This document shows, one piece after another, positions 35,683-41,605 of a DNA stretch of 41,605 nucleotides. Source of the stretch: Stenotrophomonas lacuserhaii (GTDB taxonomy: Bacteria > Pseudomonadota > Gammaproteobacteria > Xanthomonadales > Xanthomonadaceae); the NCBI RefSeq assembly GCF_014836545.1, contig NZ_JACSQS010000008.1, forward strand, positions 1-41,605, read 5' to 3'. Each line of letters opens with the position of its first letter. The stretch's first letter is position 1. The notes beneath the pieces are model-generated. The model was not told the origin of the DNA and searched no databases. It saw nothing but the letters and a program-made list of their open reading frames with translations. A program made the translations under genes and the position numbers.

Positions 35683-35713
35683 AGGGGTCAGATTCCTTTT
35701 CCTGCTGACCCCT
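35683..35713 (-). terminator. inverted repeat between poxB and permease gene
   Basis: Nine-bp arms AGGGGTCAG and CTGACCCCT flank a 13-base pyrimidine-rich loop. It lies 27 bp past the poxB stop on the minus strand. GGGGTCAG-type inverted repeats recur in xanthomonad intergenic regions, as I recall, so it may be a repeated element as well as a terminator. Confidence 0.5.
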
Positions 35714-35739
35714 TCTGCGACCCCTTCTGCATTCGATAT

Positions 35740-37458
35740 TCAGCGCTTCAGGAAGTTGTCCGCCAGCAGCTCCTTGACCTCGCCGATGCGCCCGGCCAGC
35801 ACCGCCTTGGCCATGTAGCGCGCGGTCCCGATCACCTGCCCCGCCTCCACCTGCGGTGGCATCACCAGCTCGGTCGGGGCGGTATGCACGTCCAGCAGGG
35901 CCGGCCCCGGCTGGGCCAGCAGGTCCTGCACGGCCAACGCCAGGTCCTGGCTGCGGGTCACCGTGCGGCCATGGAAACCGATCACTTCGGCCAGTTTGCC
36001 GAAGTCGGGATTCTTCAGCTCGGTGTAGTAGTCCAGCAGCCCTTCGACCTTCTGTTCCAGCTCCACGAAGTTCAGCGAACCGTTGTTGAACACCACGATC
36101 TTGATCGGCAGGTTCTCCTGCACCGCGGTCAGCAGGTCGCCCATCAGCATGCTCAGCCCGCCATCACCGCACAGCGCCACTACCTGGCGGCCGGGGAAGG
36201 CTTTCTGCAGGCCCAGCGCCTGCGGCATCGCATTGGCCATCGTGCCGTGCAGCAGGCTGGTCAATGTACGGCGGCGGCCATTGACGCGGATATGCCGCAG
36301 CACCCACACCATCGGCGAACCGCAGTCGGCGGTGAACAGTGCATCGTCGTCGGCCTGCTGGTCCAGCAGGGCGGTGAGGTACTGCGGGTGGATCAGCTCG
36401 CCCTCTCCGGGCGCCTCTTCTTCGGCGCGCCTGGCCAGGGCCTTTTCGCGGTGCCCGATGCACTCGTCCAGGAAGCCGGCGTCCTCGCGCGGCGGCAGCA
36501 TCGGCAGCAGCGCCTCCAGCGTCGGGCCGATGTCACCGACCACGCCGAGGGTCACCGGGTGGCGCCTGCCCAGGTGGCTGCCATCGTGGTCGACCTGGAT
36601 GATGGTGGCCTTGTCCGGGTAGTACTGGCCCCAGGCAAAGTCGGCGCCAAGCAGCAGCAGGGTGTCGCACTCCATGACCGCATGGAAGCCGGATTCGATG
36701 CCGAAAATGCCGGTCATGCCCATGTTGAAGGGGTTGTCCGGCTCGACGAAATCCTTCGCCCGCGAGGTATGCGCGATCGGCGCCTGCAACCTGCGCGCCA
36801 GTTCCAGCAGCGGCGCGTGGGCGCCCTGGCAGCCCGCGCCGGCGTAGATGCCGATCCGCTTGCCCTGGCCCAGCAGTTCGGCGATGCGCAGCAGTTCGTC
36901 ATCGCCCGGTCGCAGCACCGGATGGGTGTAATGCACGGCGAACGGAGGATCGTGCTTGACCGCCTGTTCGCTGATGTCCGACGGCAGGATCACCACCGCC
37001 ACGCCACGTCGGCTGATCGCCGCCTGGCAGGCCAGCGTCACCACGCGGCGCGCCTGTTCGGCGCTGTACACCTGTTCGCAGAACACGCTGCACGTGGAAT
37101 AGACCGCCTTGAAGTCCACTTCCTGCGGAAACTCCATGCCCAGCTCACTGGTGACCACCTGGCTGGCGATCAACACCATCGGTGCCTTGTTGCGGTTGTT
37201 CTCGAACACGCCGTTGATGAAATGCAGGCTGCCTGGTCCGCAGGAGCCGGCGCAGGCCGTCAGCTGCCCGCTGATCAGCGAATCAGCGCCGGCGGCGAAC
37301 GCGGCCACTTCCTCATGGCGCACGTGCACCCAGTCGATATCACTGCCGTGGATGGCCGTGGTCACATGGTTGAGGGTGTCACCGACAATGCCGTAGCAGC
37401 GCCGCACGCCGGCCTGCTGCAGAGTCTCGACGACGATATCGGCAACGCGCTTGCTCAT
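35740..37458 (-). CDS. poxB: pyruvate dehydrogenase (quinone) / pyruvate oxidase, PoxB
   Basis: A 572-residue ThDP- and FAD-dependent enzyme that oxidatively decarboxylates pyruvate to acetate and feeds electrons to quinone at the membrane. The length equals E. coli PoxB. The catalytic glutamate lies in HVRHEEVAAFAAG and the ThDP/Mg motif in GDGGLSMLMGDLL ending at NN. The C-terminal amphipathic helix (AVLAGRIGEVKELLADNFLKR region) is the lipid-activated membrane anchor of this family. It lies 66 bp after the SH3b-like gene, so both may be in one operon. Confidence 0.93.
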   Translation of the reverse strand: MSKRVADIVVETLQQAGVRRCYGIVGDTLNHVTTAIHGSDIDWVHVRHEEVAAFAAGADSLISGQLTACAGSCGPGSLHFINGVFENNRNKAPMVLIASQVVTSELGMEFPQEVDFKAVYSTCSVFCEQVYSAEQARRVVTLACQAAISRRGVAVVILPSDISEQAVKHDPPFAVHYTHPVLRPGDDELLRIAELLGQGKRIGIYAGAGCQGAHAPLLELARRLQAPIAHTSRAKDFVEPDNPFNMGMTGIFGIESGFHAVMECDTLLLLGADFAWGQYYPDKATIIQVDHDGSHLGRRHPVTLGVVGDIGPTLEALLPMLPPREDAGFLDECIGHREKALARRAEEEAPGEGELIHPQYLTALLDQQADDDALFTADCGSPMVWVLRHIRVNGRRRTLTSLLHGTMANAMPQALGLQKAFPGRQVVALCGDGGLSMLMGDLLTAVQENLPIKIVVFNNGSLNFVELEQKVEGLLDYYTELKNPDFGKLAEVIGFHGRTVTRSQDLALAVQDLLAQPGPALLDVHTAPTELVMPPQVEAGQVIGTARYMAKAVLAGRIGEVKELLADNFLKR

Positions 37459-37524
37459 GGCCTGGACTTCCTGGAACGGGGGAAGCCTGAGCCTAGACCG
37501 CGACAGGTGACACCGCCGTGGGGA

Positions 37525-38433
37525 TCACCCCTGTTCCGGCAAAGCGAGCTGTATCCAGCCCGTGACCGCCCCACGCGTGGGATTGCGGTAGCGCACCTGC
37601 AGCCAGCCATCGCGCTCGTCCAGCAGCTCCACCCGGTCCCCTGCCACCAGGTAGCGACGCGTGCTGGCATCGCCAACGGCGCTGAACAGCGCAAGGCGCG
37701 CCGGCACCACGCGCGCGTTCCTGCCACGCAATGGCACGCCGCTGACCGGCGGTGACAAGCCATCGCCGATGGCACGCTCCAACGCGCTGCCTGCCGCATC
37801 GAAGGTGGTCCACACCGCCAGCGGGCCGGCGTCATCTCCGCCCTCATCCACCGCCAGCACCGCGGCCAACGCCTGCGGGTCGAGCATCAGCAGCTGCTCG
37901 GCGCGGTAGAGATAGAGCTTTTCGCCCTGGTACCGGTAGAAATCGGTGTACCACATCGGCCCACCGCGGCAGGTGCTGACCAGGGTGCGGGTGGTCGCAT
38001 CCACGCTCAGCGACCACAACCCATCGCAGTTGGCCGGGGTGCCGGTGGGCGCCGCCAGCGGCTGCAGCCGCGCCGTCCGGGCATCGTAGCGATACACCGC
38101 CACCGCTTCGTTTACCTGGCCGACGCTGGCGCGCACGACCAGGTCCTGCACGCCGTCGAAGTCAACGTCCTCATGGTCCAGCCGCGAGCGGCCTTCTTCG
38201 TCGGCCACCCCATCCAGCAGCTGCAGTGCGGCGTCCTTGCCGATGCGTACTTCCACGCGACCGCCGTCCAGCATGCGCGCCCGCACCGGCACGCCGGGTG
38301 CAGCGTCGAACGCTACGCCGTCACTTTCCGCCCCCAGGGCCTGCATCGCCATGCCGGCGCTGCACAGCGCCATCATCAGCAGGGTTGCGCGCTTCCGGTT
38401 CAGAACGACACTTCCACCGGCTGGCGCGACCAC
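37525..38433 (-). CDS. exported protein with FG-GAP-like and SH3b-like parts
   Basis: A 302-residue exported protein of unknown role. A signal peptide is visible in NRKRATLLMMALCSAGMAMQ ending near ALGA before ESDG. The middle contains VDFDGVQDLVVRASVG, like an FG-GAP/calcium-binding strand pair, and the C-terminus (VAGDRVELLDERDGWLQVRY) resembles a bacterial SH3 domain, which often binds cell wall. The ATG at 38433 puts 11 odd residues before the basic start of the signal peptide and overlaps the upstream gene by 34 bp. A CTG at 38403-38401 overlapping that gene's stop (CTGA) would give a textbook signal peptide, so the true start is uncertain. Confidence 0.7.
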   Translation of the reverse strand: MVAPAGGSVVLNRKRATLLMMALCSAGMAMQALGAESDGVAFDAAPGVPVRARMLDGGRVEVRIGKDAALQLLDGVADEEGRSRLDHEDVDFDGVQDLVVRASVGQVNEAVAVYRYDARTARLQPLAAPTGTPANCDGLWSLSVDATTRTLVSTCRGGPMWYTDFYRYQGEKLYLYRAEQLLMLDPQALAAVLAVDEGGDDAGPLAVWTTFDAAGSALERAIGDGLSPPVSGVPLRGRNARVVPARLALFSAVGDASTRRYLVAGDRVELLDERDGWLQVRYRNPTRGAVTGWIQLALPEQG

Positions 38434-38876
38434 AGCACCGACTGGTGCCTGGTGGCGGTCTTCCAGGCCAGGCGGATGGCTTCGATGTCGGCCCGGCGCT
38501 GCGGGCTGTCTTCGTGCAGCACGACCAGCACCTTGGTGCGCAGGCGGTTGGGTTCGGGATCACCGCGGAACAGCCACTGGCCGTAGGCATCGAACACCGT
38601 CAGCCCGTCCGGGAAGCGCGGGGTCACTTCCTTGTCCAGGAAGGCACGCCACTGCGCGTCGCTGATGGTGTTGGCCTGTTCGCGCTCACCGGCTCCGCCC
38701 TCTTCGCCCACACCGAAGTACAGCTCACTGCGCACCCAGCCCGCAGCCTGCGCCGGCCGTGCCGCATCGCCCTGCATCGTGGCCGTCGTCGCTGACGTGC
38801 CCGGCCCGCTGGCGGACAGGCTGGCGCAACCGCTGGTGGCCAGCAACACGGCAAGAACAAGGGACAAACGCTTCAT
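38400..38876 (-). CDS. DUF3574 lipoprotein
   Basis: A 158-residue lipoprotein: signal MKRLSLVLAVLLATSGC with lipobox TSGC (Cys17). The mature part matches DUF3574: WVRSELYFGVG, then WRAFLDKEVTPRFPDGLTVFDAYGQW split by short loops, ending VLVVLHED. Function is unknown. The start at 38876 is defined by the signal peptide; an upstream extension in frame is not plausible. It overlaps the start of the SH3b-like gene, which suggests coupling. Confidence 0.86.
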   Translation of the reverse strand: MKRLSLVLAVLLATSGCASLSASGPGTSATTATMQGDAARPAQAAGWVRSELYFGVGEEGGAGEREQANTISDAQWRAFLDKEVTPRFPDGLTVFDAYGQWLFRGDPEPNRLRTKVLVVLHEDSPQRRADIEAIRLAWKTATRHQSVLWSRQPVEVSF

Positions 38877-38999
38877 ATCGATCACTCTCCAAAGGCAGGT
38901 GTGCCCATCGCGCCGTGCACGACAGGCAAAACAGCGCAGCAGCGTACACGTCCCGGCCAGTTGCATCTGCAACCACCATCATGCCGCGCGGTCATCTGC

Positions 39000-39130
39000 T
39001 GATGACTAAAAAAACGGACTTGCGTCCCACAACCCATCACGCCAAGATAATATATCGCTATATCCGGATGGATGTAATTGAAACCATCCCCTCCCCTCCC
39101 CTTCCCCACGTTGTCGCTCCCGGAGTCCGC
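39000..39130 (+). promoter_or_regulatory. AT-rich promoter/operator region of second TonB receptor
   Basis: A markedly AT-rich island at 39003-39070 precedes the receptor. It contains TTGCGT (39020) and GATAATATATC at 39046-39056, a good -10 candidate (GATAAT), although the spacing of 20 bp is long. GATAATATATCGCTATATC (39046-39064) is an imperfect palindrome that could also bind a repressor such as Fur; the match to a Fur box is partial (11 of 19). Confidence 0.4.
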
Positions 39131-41560
39131 ATGTCCCACCGCCTTTCCGCGTCGCCGCTTGGCCTCGCCATCGCGCTCGCGCTTTCCCCGTTCGCCGCAT
39201 CGGCACAGGACGCCACCAACCTGGACACGGTGATCGTCACCGGTACCCGCGCCTCCGACCGCACCGTGCTCGAATCGACATCGCCGGTGGACGTGCTGAC
39301 TGCCGAAGACATCCGCAAGGCCGGCGTCATCAACGGTGAGCTGGGCAGCGCGCTGCAGTCGCTGCTGCCATCGTTCAATTTCCCGCGCCAGTCCAACTCC
39401 GGCGGCGCCGACCACGTGCGCGCCGCACAGTTGCGCGGTCTGTCGCCGGACCAGGTGCTGGTGCTGGTGAACGGCAAGCGCCGCCACCACAGCGCCTTGG
39501 TCAGCACCGGCAGCAAGATCGGCCGCGGCACCACGCCTGTGGACTTCAATGCGATCCCGGTCAGCGCGATCAAGCGCATCGAAGTGCTGCGCGACGGTGC
39601 TGGTGCGTTGTACGGTTCGGACGCGGTGGCCGGCGTGATCAACGTCATCCTGGACAACACACCGGAAGGTGGCGCCATTGAAGCCAGCTTCGGTGCACAC
39701 CACACCGACCTCAAGCCCATCGGCCGCACCCTCACCGACGGCCAGACCGGCAACTTCAGCGCCAACGTCGGTACCGCGCTGAGCGATGACGGCGGCTTCC
39801 TGCGCGTCGGCGTGGAATACAAGAACCGCGAAGCCACCAACCGCGCCGGCTTCGACCAGATCCCACCGTGGGACCAGACCGATGCCAACCTGGCCCTGCA
39901 GGGACAGCGCAACTACGTGCTCGGCGATGGCGCCAGCAAGGACCTCAACGCCTGGTTGAACACCGAAATCCCGTTCGGCGAAACCAGCACGTTCTACGCC
40001 TTCGGCACCTACAACCAGCGTGACAGCGAAGGCGCGAACTACTTCCGCTATCCGGATGGCGATGCGAACTGGAAAGAGATCTATCCGAACGGTTACCGAC
40101 CGGTTTCCGAAGGCGAAAACCGCGACGTGCAAGCCGTGGCCGGTGCGCGTGGCCAGTGGGGCGAGTGGACCTACGATGCCAGCCTGGACTTCGGCCAGAA
40201 CGACTTCACCTACCGCATGCGCAACACCTTGAACGCTTCACTCGGCCCGACCAGCCCGACGCGCTTCAAGACCGCCGATTACCAGTACGCGCAGTCGGTG
40301 GCGAACCTGGACCTGGGCCGGGTGTTCGAGCAGGGCGGGAGCATCACCCATACCCTGGGCCTGGGCGCGGAAGCCCGCCATGAACGCTATGAAACCCGCC
40401 CCGGCGATCCGGGCAGCTACGCTGCCGGTCCGTTCACCGATCGTCCCACCGGCTCGCAGGCCGGCGGTGGCCTGACCCCGCAGGATGCGGCAGACCTGGC
40501 GCGCGACGTGGCCAGCGTCTATGCCAGCGTGTCCAGCCAGATCGGCGACCACTTCTCCAGTGATATCGCCGCGCGCTACGAACACCACGATGACTTTGGT
40601 GGCGAACTGACCGGCAAGCTGGGCCTGCGCTATGCGTTCAGCCCGGCCTTCGCGCTGCGTGGTTCGGTGTCCAACAACTACCGCGCCCCGTCGCTGGCGC
40701 AGATCGGTTACGAGTCGACGTCCACCGGCTACAACGCGGCCGGCCAGCTGGTGCAGGGCCGCCTGCTGTCGGTGAACAATCCGATCGCCCGCGGGCTCGG
40801 CGCCACCGACCTGAAGCCGGAGAAGTCACTCAACACCAGCCTGGGCTTCACCAGCCGCATCGGTGACAACTTCGACGTCTCGCTGGACCTGTTCCAGATC
40901 GACATCGATGACCGCATCGCACTGTCCGAAGCGATCACCGGCGATGCATTGACCGACTTCGTGCAGCAGCAGTACGGCGTCACCGGCCTGGAAAGCGCCA
41001 GCTTCTTCGTCAATGCCGCCGACACCCGCACCCGTGGCGCCGAACTGGTGGCCAACTGGCGGCATGCGCTGGGCGATGGCCAGCTGCAGCTGACCGGCAC
41101 CTGGGCCTACGCCAAGACCGAGCTGAAGAACGTGCTGCCGACCCCGGCCGCGTTGCAGGCGCTGGACCCGGCGTATGTGTTGTTCGGCGTGGAAGAAAGC
41201 AACACGCTGACCGATGCCACCCCGCGTACCCGCGCGCAGTTCTCTGCTTCGTGGGGCAACGACCGCTGGTCGCTGACCAGCCGGGTCAGCCGCCATGGCA
41301 GTGCCACGCGCGTGTTCAACTTCGGCGGTGGGTTCGAACCGACCCAGACCTACCAGGCGGAGTGGCAGCTGGATGCGGAAGCCGAGTACCGCATCACCCC
41401 GCAGTGGAGCGTGGCGATCGGCGGACAGAACCTGACCGACAACTACCCGGACCTGTCCAACGAGGACATCTACTACTACGGCAACCTGCCTTACGACGTG
41501 TTGTCGCCGATCGGCAGCAATGGCGCGTATTTCTACGGCCGCGTGCGTTACACCTTCTGA
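39131..41560 (+). CDS. TonB-dependent outer-membrane receptor (second paralogue)
   Basis: An 809-residue receptor with signal peptide MSHRLSASPLGLAIALALS ending near SAQ, a TonB-box-like DTVIVTG, the plug (LRGLSPDQVLVLVNGKRR, VLRDGAGALYGSDAVAGV) and a barrel ending in YGRVRYTF. Its N-terminal 150 residues are very like those of the receptor at 21336-23717, with the same LDTVIVTGTR then DRTV pattern. The ligand is unknown. The divergent DUF3574 gene lies 254 bp upstream. The start follows the signal peptide. Confidence 0.93.
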   Translation: MSHRLSASPLGLAIALALSPFAASAQDATNLDTVIVTGTRASDRTVLESTSPVDVLTAEDIRKAGVINGELGSALQSLLPSFNFPRQSNSGGADHVRAAQLRGLSPDQVLVLVNGKRRHHSALVSTGSKIGRGTTPVDFNAIPVSAIKRIEVLRDGAGALYGSDAVAGVINVILDNTPEGGAIEASFGAHHTDLKPIGRTLTDGQTGNFSANVGTALSDDGGFLRVGVEYKNREATNRAGFDQIPPWDQTDANLALQGQRNYVLGDGASKDLNAWLNTEIPFGETSTFYAFGTYNQRDSEGANYFRYPDGDANWKEIYPNGYRPVSEGENRDVQAVAGARGQWGEWTYDASLDFGQNDFTYRMRNTLNASLGPTSPTRFKTADYQYAQSVANLDLGRVFEQGGSITHTLGLGAEARHERYETRPGDPGSYAAGPFTDRPTGSQAGGGLTPQDAADLARDVASVYASVSSQIGDHFSSDIAARYEHHDDFGGELTGKLGLRYAFSPAFALRGSVSNNYRAPSLAQIGYESTSTGYNAAGQLVQGRLLSVNNPIARGLGATDLKPEKSLNTSLGFTSRIGDNFDVSLDLFQIDIDDRIALSEAITGDALTDFVQQQYGVTGLESASFFVNAADTRTRGAELVANWRHALGDGQLQLTGTWAYAKTELKNVLPTPAALQALDPAYVLFGVEESNTLTDATPRTRAQFSASWGNDRWSLTSRVSRHGSATRVFNFGGGFEPTQTYQAEWQLDAEAEYRITPQWSVAIGGQNLTDNYPDLSNEDIYYYGNLPYDVLSPIGSNGAYFYGRVRYTF

Positions 41561-41571
41561 CCGCCGGCAGG

Positions 41572-41600
41572 GGTGGGTGACGACCTGGTGGGTGACGACC
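41572..41600. repeat. two tandem 15-bp repeats at window edge
   Basis: GGTGGGTGACGACC occurs at 41572-41585 and again at 41587-41600, a 15-bp period. The end of the second copy plus CGTTGG begins a new dyad (GACGACC with expected GGTCGTC), so this may be a REP element cut by the window end. Confidence 0.5.
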
Positions 41601-41605
41601 GTTGG

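Noticed and set aside
34168..37755. 1195-codon open frame on the plus strand
   Set aside because: It runs antisense across the permease and poxB genes and has the Gln/His/Arg-rich composition of a shadow frame.

Overview
The window is GC-rich gammaproteobacterial chromosome, most likely Stenotrophomonas and probably near the S. rhizophila group. Three things point there: many GTAG-headed palindromic repeats (the SMAG type described in Stenotrophomonas), an L2-type class A beta-lactamase diverging from an AmpR-type regulator, and a two-gene cluster that looks like the ycaD/ggpS glucosylglycerol genes known from S. rhizophila. No tRNA, rRNA, CRISPR array, transposase or prophage gene was seen. 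The genus call is inference; no database was searched.

Layout. 1-466 is a repeat-filled intergenic stretch (REP pair, nested cruciform, hexanucleotide microsatellite). 467-6105 is a minus-strand block: kup, ruvA, ruvC, a YebC-family regulator, an alpha/beta hydrolase and a NAGPA-like protein. 6352-8584 (plus) holds a small CesT-like chaperone candidate followed by a 608-residue protein of unknown function, arranged like a secretion chaperone and its substrate. 8597-12978 has a GNAT acetyltransferase, aspS, a DUF3011 protein, a lipoprotein and an FmdB zinc ribbon. 13097-16653 is the overlapping MFS transporter and GgpPS osmolyte pair. 16775-18713 is blaL2/ampR, followed by a nine-unit 43-bp REP array. 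19143-25548 holds an ABC-F ATPase (minus), a TonB-dependent receptor and a YbaL-type antiporter. 25851-30421 is a tandem pair of metallopeptidases (M28 then M13) that share an unusual N-terminal module. clpB (minus, with a sigma-32 type promoter) and a glutathione transferase follow. 34012-38876 (minus) is an NCS2-type permease, poxB, an SH3b-like protein and a DUF3574 lipoprotein. A second TonB-dependent receptor (39131-41560) closes the window.

Most of the window is housekeeping and stress physiology: recombination, potassium uptake, compatible solute, proteostasis, beta-lactam resistance. Two parts stand out as potentially new. One is the M28-M13 operon, whose unrelated catalytic domains carry homologous leaders of about 160 residues (ungapped similarity over about 49 residues plus a CV-x2-PR-x-CG block before a hydrophobic segment). 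The other is the chaperone/substrate-like pair at 6352-8584, with no secretion apparatus gene in view. REP elements also supply the stop codons of two genes.
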